Shown here: piece after piece, positions 50,436-62,870 of the stretch
Layout: every line of letters starts with the position of its first letter
Position numbering within the stretch: position 1 is the stretch's first letter
Assembly: GCA_035578155.1 (NCBI GenBank)
Contig: JAPWDM010000044.1
Location: 880,501 to 944,500 of the forward strand
Direction: 5' to 3'
Length of the DNA: 64,000 bases
Origin: Brachynemurus nebulosus
Taxonomy: Eukaryota; Arthropoda; Insecta; Neuroptera; Myrmeleontidae
The notes under the pieces: model-generated
What the model saw: only the letters and a program-made list of their open reading frames with translations
Databases searched by the model: none
What the model was told of the DNA's origin: nothing
Made by a program: the position numbers and the translations under genes

Positions 50436-50608
50436 TCAAAAATTTTTGTGAAATTTTTTCACACCATTGTAAAGTCGAGAAAAGAATCAAATGAAAAAGG
50501 TCTTTAAACTATTTTTCTATGTCAACTAGTTTCCAAAAAAAACTAACTTTTATAAACGGAAATTCGCAATGTTATGCAGGATGCTGCGACAGGAGTATTT
50601 AATTTTAC
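50432..50608 (+). repeat. F2 repeat, 3' part
   Basis: ATTTTTGTGAAATTTTTTCA, CAACTAGTTTCCAAAAAAAAC and the end CAGGATGCTGCGACAGGAG match 33795-33944. The F2 block at 47985-48138, the TA tract and this tail may be one F2 copy opened up by the Tc1 and other insertions. Confidence 0.6.
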
Positions 50609-50775
50609 TCCCACTATTAAGGTCAAGAACTTAAAAGTCCGAGGTGATTAAAAATACTTATACTTCCACTTTTAAGGGAAAATTTAAATTAAATAACGTT
50701 TTGATCCTAGGTAATGAATTATTTATTTAAAATAATAAACAGTTATATCGTATTAGCCGATTTATTCTTAAAATA

Positions 50776-50907
50776 ATGAAGAAAGAAAAAGGAAAGAAAT
50801 TACCTAGAAATTCTAAAAATCTTCAGCGCCGACGTTTCTATTTATTAAAAAATAAAAGGCGATTAAAACGAGATCGTAATTTTAGAGCTCAATTGAGCGT
50901 CACGTAA
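50776..50907 (+). other. Small basic open frame (43 codons)
   Basis: ATG to TAA encoding MKKEKGKKLPRNSKNLQRRR followed by FYLLKNKRRLKRDRNFRAQL and SVT. It is very rich in Lys and Arg. There is no recognised family and no copy elsewhere in the window. In AT-rich DNA a frame this short can arise by chance, so I do not call it a gene. Confidence 0.15.
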
Positions 50908-51046
50908 TTACATGCATTGAGCTTTATATCGAAACTAATCAATGCAAAGGAGAAGAAAATTTAAATACCAATTGGGGGCTCTAGTATGTTTACTGACCAC
51001 ATGTTTAGTAATACCAAAAATTATTAATTATTTTTAACCTATATAA

Positions 51047-52550
51047 AAAAAACGCCGTGAGCAGCGGGGCCCCATCACGGTAGTCGAATTTTCCCCTTCA
51101 TCTTCGGTATTGAATGTCTACAAGCGAAATGTGATTGAAAGTCTACAACCGAATTGTCATTTTGTTGGTTTCAAAACTGGTGATAAGTGTTCGGCTGATC
51201 GAGGCTTTAAAAAAAGGTTTTAAGTATTTAAGGGCTGTATCTCAGTAAATTTCAATTTTGTGCCGAAAACAGGTAGCAGAAAAAAAGCCAACACAATTCG
51301 TACGAGGACATTCCTGCCCATGTTTATCCGCTAATTGCCTTTATGTTTTAGTTTTAAAAATTAAAAAAGGACCTTAAATAGTAAACTGGAAGGCCTTTAT
51401 AAAGATATTTTTTCTTTCCAAAAAAATCCAAAATTTCTATTTTATAAATACTAAAAATCCAAAATTCCTAATTTATAAATAAACAGTGACTTTAATAACA
51501 TTTTTAAATTACTTAATATGTATGTATTTCATTTGTCATAAAAGTAAGTTCACTTTTTTTTAAATTTTTTAAAATTACTATTCGCCTACTTGTATTTAGA
51601 ATAAACATAATGCTTTTAAAACACATTTAACAATAGCATTCAATTCCGATGTAAAAATGGGAGAAGTGGGGGGAAAAGTGATGCGGACTCCCTACAAGGT
51701 ATTAGCTGGATACTAACTGAATACACGTACAAAATTTCAGCCCTCTAGGTTTCCTTATGGAGTCTCTAGACATGTTAGAAAACAAGCAAAAAAATTAAGG
51801 AAATATTGGCGTAAAAATCGTGGGGGTAAGGGTTAAAAGATGAAACCTCCAAAAAACAGTGTCTGGCTATTAGCTTAACCTGTACACCAAATTTCAGCCC
51901 TCTAGGTTTATTTGGGGAGATTTTGACCCGAACGAAACTGCTAAAAAACAAGAAAAATCATGTTCTTTTGGGTATAAAAATGGTGGGGGTAGGGGTTAAA
52001 AGTCGAGACCCCCAAAAGGCACCCCCTTGATACTAACTCAATCCGAATACAAAATTTCAGCCCTCTAGGTTTATTCGGGTGACCTGTGCGAGTGGTACAA
52101 ACTTCGAAAACGTCGAAAATGCATGAAATTGTAGCTTAAAAATGAGGTGGGTGGAGGAAAAATATTAAAACCACCAAAAAGCACAACCTAGGTACGAACT
52201 TTATCAACACACCAAATTTCAACCCTCTACGTTAATTCTTGGGGGCTGGGGGCCTGTTAGATCCAGCGAAAATCGTTTTTCCCCCCTCTACTCCCACCAT
52301 ATCATCCTAGGAAGCTGAATTTTGGATATGTTGTAGATAATTGACCGAAACATTATTTAAAACCGGTTTGGAAAAGTTTTATTGCTTTTCCGCCCCCCAC
52401 CACCCCCTTAAAGGTCGGGTCCAAAAAAAAATTTGCCCAAAATTTGACCCCACTTTGATAGTATTGTTGTGCATCGGAATAAGCCCCACTTACCAAATTT
52501 CATCTCTTAACTTCCATAGGGGGGCCCTACACATATTAAAAGGTTGCGGG

Positions 52551-52617
<67 letters not shown>

Positions 52618-52744
52618 CATCTTTTTTTTTTACATAATCGTGTTCTACGGGTCCGAAAACGGATAGCGCCCCTGGTCTCGCCTCTCGCAGCTCTTATCGT
52701 ATAGACTGTATAAGTCTAATTTTTCGGAGAAAATTCGACTAAAA
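51047..52744 (-). mobile_element. Helentron-like non-autonomous element, copy D
   Basis: Full length, minus strand: terminal hairpin at 51055-51080, core, (TA)n at 52554-52613 and the 5' end (reverse complement TTTTAGTCGAATTTTCTCCG) at 52725-52744. It is nearly the same as copy A over its whole length, but keeps a segment near 52000-52060 (AGGCACCCCCTTGATACTAA) that copy A has lost. Runs of A at both junctions fit insertion into A/T. Confidence 0.75.
52554..52613. repeat. (TA)n microsatellite in copy D
   Basis: About 30 TA units at the conserved internal position. Confidence 0.95.
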
Positions 52745-53780
52745 AAAATCTGTTGACAATAGTAATATACAATATAATTTAATAAATGATGAATATTGTG
52801 CCACTTTACAAAAATACTGGACTGAAATATGGTTTTAGGTAACAACTAGTCATCAATTAAAGGGATTGGCGAGATTCATATATCAACCAGACCTCACACA
52901 TTCAAAACGGTTGGTATCGACCACAATAACATTGTATAGTCAAATCAACGTAAAAGAAATAAAGGATACATAACGAGTATTTGATAGACAGCAATCAAAA
53001 ATTGTTTGACATTATTTTGTATTTCAATTTTGTTCTCGAATATTGGAAATACATTGTTTAAAGGAACTTATTAATAAATCAATTAAGGAGAGGGTAAGGT
53101 TAATTCGTATAAATAAAGGCATGTTTTTGTTATTTTTTTTGTGACGACACAGTTAAAATCTCTTTATTAAAACCAGTGGTACATTAACGTATAACATTCG
53201 AAGAATATTGTATAAAATTTTCACGAAGAAATATTAAAAAATACAGTAATGGCAGCAATTATTCGAACGCGTCTCGGAAAATAGTAGAAATGCGGTGCCC
53301 CTCATAACTTGGTGCTGGATCATCCGAAATAAAAAAATTAAAGTTTATTCGTTAGATAATAGTTTTCCTCAGGTAACGCTGGGAGGGTTTTTCGAAATTT
53401 CAATTTTTCACTTTTTGGAACACTTAGAACGGAGAAACACGATTTTTGCGAAAAAAATTGGCTAATTTGTTATTGTAAAATAAAAATTATTAACAAATTT
53501 GAAAAAAACTCTCCAGCGTTATCTGGTAAATTATGTACAGAAATAGTGTTCAAAATTTCAAATGGATCGGTGCTGTAGTTTTGAAGTTATGAGGGCCACC
53601 GATTTTGAAAACGTGAGCTGTGGGGAAAACTCTTTAGTTTTGAACACTTAAAAATTCTTGTATAAAACTGATATAGAATACTTACTACTAAACTAAATTT
53701 TGTACCCTACACTGACAAAATATACAGTACAGGTATAAGCACGTTAGTACCTACTTCCATTGAAATTTCTATAATATAAA

Positions 53781-53781
<1 letters not shown>
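52745..53781. other. Spacer
   Basis: No gene is supported. 53270-53640 contains phrases such as CCTCATAACTT and CGTTAGATAATAG but no repeat partner is visible here. Confidence 0.4.

Positions 53782-53864
<83 letters not shown>
53782..53864. repeat. (TA)n(GA)n compound microsatellite
   Basis: About 27 TA units followed by 15 GA units. Confidence 0.95.
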
Positions 53865-53867
<3 letters not shown>

Positions 53868-55665
53868 AACATCTGCCAGGTAACAACAAAAATGCTTATA
53901 ACTTCGTCAAATTTGCTCCAATGAACTTGAAATTTTGAGACAATATTCTTGAGATATTACGCATTCAGTTAAAAAAATAAAAGAAAAAAAATAAAATAAA
54001 ATAAATTATTTTAATACCTTACCCTGCCCTTAAGTAATTTTATTCCGAAAATAGGAATAAATTATAATTAAGAAATAATATTATTAAAATTTTCCTACTA
54101 TTAAAATTAAGAAGTAATTAATTTTTTTTTTAATAGTTACGGTTAATTTGATTTTAGATTTCTACATAGTGTAATATATATAACCGTTTTTAGATTATTA
54201 AAGAATAACATCACATTTAAATGGGAATATCTCATTAAATTGGGTATTGGCTAATTAAAAAATTTACTAAATTTTCTTAACTGATGCCTAATTTTGTGCT
54301 CTTACCACCTATGTGATCACTCTAACTTTAGAATTAAAAAACCTTTTATAAAATTTATCATAAGTTTCGATTTTTTTTCTTTAATTTCCATTATTTGAAA
54401 GTTTTGTTAATATTTTTTTAAACAAAACTCGTTAAAAACAGATAAATTAAAAATTTTCTTTTTTAAGTATTTTTCGAATCTATTAAAGCTATAGATATAT
54501 TGAATATAATTACAAATTTCTACATAAATGTTAAGGACATGGTATTTATCTTTACTATTTTAAATATCATCGTAATATAATTTTAAAAAAAATTCCTTAG
54601 ATAAATTCATATTTTAATTATCTGCCCTACAACATAATTGTAACCATAATTATTATTATTTACTTAATATATTTATTTATTTAATTAATTTTAATCACAC
54701 AATACATTTTTCAGTTGTAAAAATACAGTAGTGGCATAAAATATTTAAACATATCGAATATAAATTAATATAAGTTTATCCCATGAAAAACTTACCTCTT
54801 TCATCTATAGTGTTGCTATTCCCAGCACTATTGTAAAGTCTTCACCTTTAATTTCTTAAGTTTAAGTAAAATTCTATACCTAATCATTTTTCAGATGTAG
54901 ATTATGTCCTTTGACACTATACACTACTGTGTCTTCAAACAACCTTTAATTGATGAGATTTGCAAAAGAAATACGTACTTGAAAAATAATAAATAAGTTA
55001 TATTTGAAACGTAATATAGACTTCAAGAATAAACTTTCCGAATTTTGCATTTTGATTATTAAATTGAAAAAACCACCCATCTCTTCGACATAAACGAGAA
55101 CTATACCTAATAATTAAAAATAAATTTTTGTATTTCTATTGTTTATAAGAAAAGTTGCTTAAATTAGCGCTTAAAAAATGTCAAAAATTATTTCTTAACA
55201 AAAAAGCGGTTTTAATCATACCAAAATCTAAAAATTTTACTTGTAAAATATATAATATTATATATAATAAATTATACAATAGATCAATTTATTTCTTAAA
55301 AAAATTAAATAATAGGAATTATTAATTGCAAATTCTTAATTCCAAGTATAGCTCTCTTTTGTACCGAAAATGTTTTCTTTATAAAATGAGTTAACTGAGT
55401 AATTGAAATGCAGGTATTTTGTAAGCTTATAAACTGATAAACAACATACATTCGCAAAATACTTAATTTTCTTCAATATAAGTATTAGTGTACCAGTGAG
55501 ATGCACGCTAGTTTCTTTGTAAAGGGTATGCAACGCAATAATCGAAATCCACGTACTTTATGAGCCGATAAATTGGTAATAATTCAACCAATTTACACAT
55601 AAAGGAAACAAATTGTTAATACCTGGATCCTTATAAGTGGAAATGGTAAAAAGGCTTATAATTAA
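53865..55665. other. Long AT-rich spacer
   Basis: No gene, terminal repeats or long inverted repeat is seen. Confidence 0.4.
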
Positions 55666-57040
55666 GAGCCAAGACACACGAACCACGCCACGACCACGCG
55701 ACAGCGACAAAATAGTGGCTGCTCTGTGGCCGGGTATGTATGCATGTACTTTTCTTATGGAAACACAAATTTCAAGACACACGAGCCACAGCTTGTCGTC
55801 GTAATCGGACACTGTCGCAATGTGTCGTCGTATTGTCGTTTTTAGTCGCTAAAACTTGCGACCAGTGGACCATTTTTAAGCGACAAATACATACTAGTAC
55901 TACTACAGTGTCTCTCGAACATTACAACAAATCATTGAATAATACGACCCAAGTAGGTGTTTAGTAATTTTTGTTTTGTTTACTTTTCTTAATTGTGTGT
56001 ATTTTTTTTAAATTTTTGTTGATCTTTTAAATTGTTTCTTTTTTTTGTTTTTTTCTTAAAAAAATGGCAATTGTTAATAAAGATTCGTTTGATACTAAAT
56101 TATTTATTGAGGAAATCTGGAATTTACCTGCAATCTGAGATTAAACATATTCGGGATATAGTAACTGCATAGAAAAACTAAAGGCATAAGAATATCCTTG
56201 CTTCAAATTTTATGAAAACTTTGAGAATAAAAAAAAAAAGGTAAAAATGAATGTGGTAAGTGAAATTTATTAAATAGTTTAATACAATGTTATATACGTT
56301 ATATATTTTTATACTGACAGGTATATGGATCAAAGTATACCTATGTAGATAACAGGATTTGTTTAGAATGAAGGTGCCGATTACTGCTTACCTTTATTTA
56401 GGTAATAAAAATAATTGTTATAAATGAACTTTGCTTAATATATGTATATGATATATACATTTTTATGGAATGGAAAACCCCGTTGGTTAATAATAAAAGC
56501 AGGATGTCATGTACTAGAAGCTCTCCTGCTGTTTGAACGTTGATTATTGAGTGTTATTAGATAAATAAGCTATATAATTATTTAAACCTTTTTAATTTTA
56601 GAATAATAGAAAAAAATTGCAAATTCAAAGAAATGAAAGCTGAAAAATTTTGAAATGTTTTATCAAATAATTTTAAAAATTGAATCTGCAAAAATATGTA
56701 AGACCAAAATACCGATATTTACAAAGAAATATTATTTAATAGAAGCATCAGCTCTTTGATTAATTTTGTTTATTTTTATCCTAGCGTACCTACTTTACGC
56801 TGCAAAATTCTAAGTTTCTTAAATTTCACTATCGATAAATTAATTATTGTATGGATACTTAACGCAGACACTGTATATGACAAATAGTATTAGTGGCGTT
56901 GATCTCGTCCAGCAGTGATTGTACGTCATTCGGCCACTAAAAAGTGGCTCGCAAGTCGTCGTCTAAGACACACGAACGACAGTACAACCACACGACAACC
57001 ACAAAAAAGTGGTTGTCGCGTGGTTCGTGTGTCTTGGCTC
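55666..57040 (+). mobile_element. Internally deleted PIF/Harbinger transposon
   Basis: The left terminus GAGCCAAGACACACGAACCACG-type sequence pairs with the right terminus, whose reverse complement also begins GAGCCAAGACACACGAACCA. TAA (55663-55665 and 57041-57043) is the 3-bp PIF duplication. Extra ACACGA/CGACAACCAC motifs lie inside both ends. A relic of the accessory MADF gene is inside (56064-56245); the transposase gene is absent. Confidence 0.8.
56064..56245 (+). pseudogene. MADF-domain protein relic of the PIF element
   Basis: Starting at ATG 56064: MAIVNKDSFDTKLFIEEIW and NLPAI, then, after stops, TYSGYSNCIEKLKA and EYPCFKFYENFE. LFIEEI...Pa(L/I)wD...Y.n...k.kaW is the MADF (Myb/SANT-like DNA-binding) pattern of the second PIF/Harbinger protein, which helps the transposase enter the nucleus and bind the ends. 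Three stops lie in the first ~45 codons, two of them where Trp is expected. Confidence 0.65.
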
Positions 57041-57553
57041 TAACATAAAAACATAAATGCATGAGCAGGGGGACGGAGGGTTGATTTGGGGGTTGCAAAG
57101 GGGTGAAAATTGAATTATTGTAATATCCGGCGAAATTCGAAGTTAAAAAAAGTATCCTTTCTTATTTCCGCAAAAATAATTTTATTTTGGCAAACTTTGG
57201 TAAACGTAGACCTTTCTGTGTCTTAAATAACCGAAAGTTTCTGAGATATTCATTTTCTTCGGTTCGGAACACTTTTTTTTCAAGCTGAAATCCTGCTTCA
57301 AAAATCATCGTATAGAGCTTTAGCCGTGCTCAAATTTTTCGGAGTAGGTAAAGTCGCCTCCAAATCCTTCCAGTAGTAGGTACCCCGTTGATTTTTATTA
57401 CCTATGTAAACTCGCTCCCTAAATAATCAGCAAGGGTGTGTCATCTCAACGAGAAGTTGCAACATTTGTTTTCATGTGTATACGCGGCAGTTCAAAAATA
57501 CTAGAACCCTCTAGACAAAAGGTAAGGCTTATATATTTTTGCGAAAAATATAT
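57041..57553. other. Spacer with foldback-like phrases
   Basis: TTTGGGGGTTGCAAAGGGGTGAAAA (57088-57112) resembles the FB1 arm phrase near 1715-1745. Otherwise no feature. Confidence 0.35.
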
Positions 57554-59130
57554 TCTTACAAGGAGATGCATCCAGAGTGAAATTCGGGATTTTGATGAAA
57601 CTTCGCTGGTGTGTATAATAGGCAAAAATAAGGGACCAGTATTTTCTTTTATCGGCCATCTTCCACGTTTAGGGGTTGAAACCAGCCCCTAAATTTGAGA
57701 GTTCAAATCGTATTTCTTAAGATATCTCGAAAACTATAAGAGATAAAGGAAAACTTTAAATTGATGAAATGTTACTCTTTGAAAGAGCTATTCACCTGTA
57801 TAGGTTAAAGCAGAACCGGGTTAATAAGAGGGGCTGGAGGGATGAAAATGGGGGTAAATTTTCTTGTACAACGTGAATGGTTCAATGTATCAAATTTTTA
57901 CCATCGTAAATAGAAAGAGCACCAAAAATTAGAGGATACGTGTTTTTGCGTTTTTTCGAAATATGTGTGGTATCCAAGCCATATAAGGAAGGAAAAAATA
58001 GGGTAGGTTATATTGCATTATTATTGATTGTAAATACCTTCTATATTTTTTTATTTTTATGTTTATTTTCATCATGAAAATGTAAATTTTTTCTTTCCGA
58101 TAATGATTCATGTATTTTTCAGTACTTACTTAATTGGCAATTTAGCCATTTGTATATTTGGTTACTAATATTCGATATTTTTTATGCCTATTTCTATCAA
58201 AGTTCCCTGGTCTGAAAGTGTCAATCAATGTTCAACAAGAAGCAATAATCTTCCGTTCAACAACTGCTTTTATCTTCTTACAAATTTGTTTTTAACCAAA
58301 TAAACGCGGTTTATTTCTTTCTCAACATTCAACTATTTTTCACATTCTTTTTGTATGTTTTATAAGTGTCAACCCCATTTCCCAAATCGCAAAATTTTTA
58401 AAAAGCACCTAAACAGTGCGCGAAATAGATTATTACTTCTTGTCGAGCATTCAAACACAAGCACACCAAAGAACTTTAACTTTCGCAGAAATAGATATAA
58501 AAAATATTGAATATGAGTAACCAAATGTACACATGGCTAAATTACCAATTAAGTTAGTACTGAAAAATATATGAATCATTATCGGAAAGTAAAAATTTAC
58601 ATTTTCATGATGTAAATCAATATAAAAATTAAAAAATATAAAACCTATTTGCAATCAATAATAATGCAATATAATCTACCCCATTTTTTTCTGTATGTGG
58701 CTTGGATACCACACATATTTCGAAAAAACGCAAAAACACGTATCCTCTAATTTTTGGTGCTCTTTCTATTTATGACGGCAAAAATTTGATACATTGAAGC
58801 ATTCAGGCTGTACAAGAAAATTTACCCACATTTTCACCCCTCCAGCCCTTTTATGAACCCGGCCCTGGTTTAACCTATACAGGTGAATAGGTCTTTCAAA
58901 GAGTAACATTTCGTCAATTTAAAGTTTTCTTCTGTCTCTTATAGTTTTCGAGATATCTTCAAATCTCTCTAGATTTGAACCCCCAAATTTAGGGGCTGGT
59001 TTCACCCCCTAAACGTGGAAGATGGCCGATGAAAAAAATACTGGTCACTTATTTTTGCCTATTCTATCCACCAGCGAAGTTTCATCAAAATCCCGAATGT
59101 TACTCTGGATGCATTTCCTTGTTAGTAAGG
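57554..59130. mobile_element. Foldback element FB2 with ~0.7-kb inverted arms
   Basis: The left arm (about 57554-58260) and right arm (about 58440-59130) are inverted copies with small indels. Shared phrases include AGATGCATCCAGAGT, GAAACTTCGCTGG, AGATATCTCGAAAACTATAA, CACCTGTATAGGTTAAA and CGAAATATGTGTGGTATCC (or near-matches). The loop holds AATAAACGCGGTTTATTTC, itself close to a palindrome. No coding capacity is seen. A single-arm fragment is at 37603-37890. Confidence 0.8.
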
Positions 59131-60685
59131 TTTAATTTATTGATTTATCAAATTTATTTTTATCAGACAAATTTTCTTTAAAAACTAGGTGGTGAGGTTA
59201 GTTAAGATACTTTAGTTAGTTTTGACAATATACCTCGACTTTGATACAAAAACTAGGTGGTGAAGAAGTCGAAACAATAAAGTTTCAAGTCAAACAGTGA
59301 AAAATAGTTTATTTTGCATTTTTTCCCGTACAATTGAATGGTGTAATTAGTTATTGAATTTTTCCCTTTTTTAATTTCAAAGATCCCTGATTAAGTGTGG
59401 TTTGAAGATTACGGAGATGAGCTCAAAAATCGAAACTATACTAGTGCAAAATTTCATAAATAGCTGATAAATTTTTTTATTTTTAAATGGGGGGGGGGGG
59501 GGGATCTTAATTGATCTCGACTGGCAGAATATTGTAATTTAAAAATTATTTTTGATGTATAATCACAATATTTATTGATATTAGTGTATATACGTTCATA
59601 TGCACTATATTTGCATTAAATTTGTTTATATATATGTACATAGGTAGATATAGTATTTGTGTATATGTATATAATTTGTACAATAAATAAGTTGTGGTAT
59701 ATAATTTAATAAATGAATATATTAATTATCAGTTAAAGTAAAACCATTATTAGCAACCGTTGACGATGATAATGTAAATTTCATAAAATTTTAAATATTT
59801 TTAACATAATTAGTGCAATATTAAAAATATTATTTCACATGTATACATTACACTAGTAATCACTAGTAATTAAAATTGATAACAAAATTAAAGGTATATA
59901 ATACCAATTACCACTTACAGAATGCACAAGATATAGCTAGTCACAACTTCAAAAATCCGTTTACAATCTACATAAAATTGCTTATACTAGTAGTTCACTA
60001 CGTATTTGTGATATACAAGAAAATTCTCTAGTCTATAAAAACAAGTTTGCGTAGTGTTGTAAGTTAAGAAACTCTAGGCTCACACAGGCGATATTTGTCA
60101 TCACGACATTTTTGTCACTCCTATTTAGTCTGTTAAGAGTTAACTCTCTCTCTCTCTCTTTCTCCAACACACAGATTACCTAGAAGTGATAAAAATGTGA
60201 CGGTGATAAAAATCATCTGTATGCACTAGGGGCTAGTTGAGTGAGGTACATTATTATTAGATCAAAATTGTATTCTACCAGGAAATTTTTCCAATTTTCT
60301 AACATTTGACCAAGGAATAGTTTTAATCATATTTTAATTTTACTTGGCTAAAATTGTCATAATACAGAACGAGTTTTTTGATAGTTGACATTCTTATTAT
60401 GGTTCAGCTATTGACATAATCAAAAAATTATCTAGATAACAGTTGTAGATACGGCTGGAAAAAATCGATTGATATGGTCCGAAACTTCATAGCTCCTTTA
60501 ATTTTCGAGATATGATGCAAACTTGTATTTATCTAAATAGGAATTGGTGTTTAAAAGTTTTTTTTTAGAATTAGTTTATGATTAAAAATTACCAGTGATA
60601 CTCAAATTTCCATTATTTTATCTCATGTTCTTGAGTAATTGAGTTTTAAAAATTAATTGTAAAGAGTACGCACTGCGTTTCTAAC
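59131..60685. other. Spacer with poly-G run
   Basis: A 15-base G run is at 59489-59503. AAAACTAGGTGGTGA occurs twice (59183-59197 and 59249-59263). No gene is supported. Confidence 0.4.
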
Positions 60686-61121
60686 TATAGCCAACCAGAC
60701 TACGTAAATACAAAGGCGACTGCAGCACAGACAGAAGTTACTCTGTAATACAGCCGTGTCTGTATGAATAAGGCTAGGGTCACATTGGAAGCGGGTACGT
60801 ACGACAAATCACTCGCGCGTACTTGTACGTACACGTCAGATTGAAACAAATAATGCAAATGAACGAAGGTGGTCACACTAGATACGAGTTATTCTTGCGC
60901 ACACTTACGTAGTCGTCAGTGTTAAATATTGAATCAAAAAAGTTTGTTTTTTTCGCACTAGTCGTACGTGTAGAAGATAAAGAAGATAGGCAACTTAAGT
61001 AAAAGTAATACAATTTATGATTATTTGAATTTTAACGGATATTTTCATTTGTTACAATTTTTGTAGTACCAAACTACAATTTTATAAAACTTATTATTTG
61101 GTAAATTAAGGATACATTTAA

Positions 61122-61240
61122 ATGGATATAGAAAAATTAATAATTCTCGTTTTTGAAAGGGAACAAAAAAAGGGTACTATAGAAAACTTTGGTTAGAGGT
61201 TGCGAAAGCATTAAATCTTCCTTCATTCATACGAAAATAT
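61122..61240 (+). pseudogene. MADF-like protein relic of the nested PIF element
   Basis: MDIEKLIILVFEREQKKGT in one frame continues in the next frame as YRKLWLEVAKALNLP, a typical first half of a MADF/Myb-like domain. One frameshift and a stop (TAG at 61194-61196) separate the parts, and most of the domain between them is deleted. Confidence 0.6.
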
Positions 61241-61341
61241 TGAAAAAACTTATTTTTATCTATTTTCAAATGTGGAAATAATTTCCTAAATTCATCACCA
61301 GTAGATCCTTCTATTGTATAATTTATAAACCCAAAAATTTC
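61224..61341 (-). pseudogene. HARBI1-like transposase N-terminal fragment
   Basis: The minus strand reads EIFGFINYTIEGSTGDEF, then RKLFPHLKIDKNKFFQYFRM over 39 open codons. The KFFQYFRM segment is like the start of PIF/Harbinger DDE transposases (FYxYFRMs). The catalytic core is absent. It overlaps the MADF remnant end by a few bases, which marks the deletion junction. Confidence 0.6.
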
Positions 61342-62399
61342 AATTCGTATTTCTCATCAAATAATAATTAATTATATTATTATCGAGAAACAAATAATCT
61401 CTTAACAAAATCATTTTTAACTTCTTCGCTACGAATTTTTAAAAATTCTTAAACGTCAATGAGCATACTTTTGTCCATCATACTGAACAAAGATTTAAAC
61501 AAACGTTTATTTGAATCAAAATTTTTAATCTTATGTCTTTAAATAAGCGTAATTTAATATAGTCGGATTAGCGAAAGTTTGCGCCTCGAGTATATTCGGT
61601 TTCTGACCCCCTCCTTATATATTTTGGCGTATTATCATGTTTATAGCGTGTGCGCCGGCTGAAAGTTAACTGCACATGTGCATGAATAAATTTTAAGGGA
61701 AAGGGCCAAAAATCCGAGTATACCCGAGGCGCAAGCTATCGCTAATCGCACTATAATTTTATATAATATTAAGAAGTGTTTAGTTATTTCTCAATTAAAA
61801 AATAATGTTAACATAACCTAAATTTGATGTACAATATATTGTACATCGGTAGCGAAGACGTTAAAATAAATTTACGTAAGTATACGCTGACAGTGTGACC
61901 ACTTTAACTGACGATAATAGTCTCACGACTACATCAGACAAATTAAGTCGTACATACCCGCTTCCAATGTGACCTTAGCGTAAAGTACTGCAAACACGAT
62001 TACATCACAGACATTTAAAGACTGTCTGTAACGTTATCGGCTTCGAATAACATTTTTTTATCGAAAACGACTGCAGCACAGCTATACTCGCTTTGTAATA
62101 CAGTCTGAAACGCACACTTTTTATTGAACAAACACCGCTGCAGTTCAGTCAACGGCTCGTACCATTGGGCCATATTTGTTTAATTAGTTTATTTCTGGTT
62201 TGACAAAGGTCGGTGCGCGCGCGATAATTTTGCAGCTAAAACTGTTAAAACTGTTGCTTAGTGCAAAATGACTGACAAGGAAAAATTAATTATTTTTATG
62301 AATTAATCCTGTGTGGAGTATACCTTGTTGAATTTCACAAAAAAGACACATCAAATTAACCGTCCAGTTTTTGGACTTTAGACTTTAAATTTCAACTTT

Positions 62400-62870
62400 G
62401 AGAAAAATAGGTAAAGTATATCCGCCCTATTTCAAAATTTACTTCCAATTTTTCCTAAAGAGCCCCTTCAGTTGGTTCGACCTTGGTTTTATATACATCA
62501 GTAGAAATCTCACTAAAAATAAAGTACGTCAATTTAAAGTTTTTTCTCTATCTGCTGTAGTTTTCAAATCATCAAGGAAAATTGAAGTTTTACCCTAACT
62601 TTGAGGGGTGATTTCACCCCTTAAATGGCGACGGTGGCAGATAAAAGAAAAATACGGTTCCGTTATTTTTACTTGTACTACGCGTATACGAAGTTTCATC
62701 AAAATTGCGAATTGATAGTTCAAAACCTTTCCTTGTCAGTCTTCTTCTAGAAGACAAAGTGAATCGGCTACTACCTCTGAAGTAAAAAAGAAAGGACGCA
62801 ACCATAGCATCGGCGAAAATATTAAATTGAATCACCCTAATGCTAAGAAACATTACACTTATATAACTAC
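62400..62870. repeat. Foldback-related sequence (single arm)
   Basis: The phrases GGTGATTTCACCCCTTAAA, GCAGATAAAAGAAAAATACG and GAAGTTTCATCAAAATTGCG resemble equivalents in FB1 (2755-2800) and FB2 (57590-57660, 59000-59090). Only one arm is present. Confidence 0.4.

Larger units (their letters stand above)
60772..61980. mobile_element. Internally deleted PIF/Harbinger transposon, nested
   Basis: The left terminus GGCTAGGGTCACATTGGAAG and the reverse-complemented right terminus CGCTAAGGTCACATTGGAAG continue as CGGGTA.GTACGAC on both sides. TAA is duplicated (60769-60771 and 61981-61983). Inside are a MADF-like remnant on the plus strand and a transposase remnant on the minus strand, the usual divergent two-gene layout of this superfamily after a large deletion. 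Confidence 0.85.
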
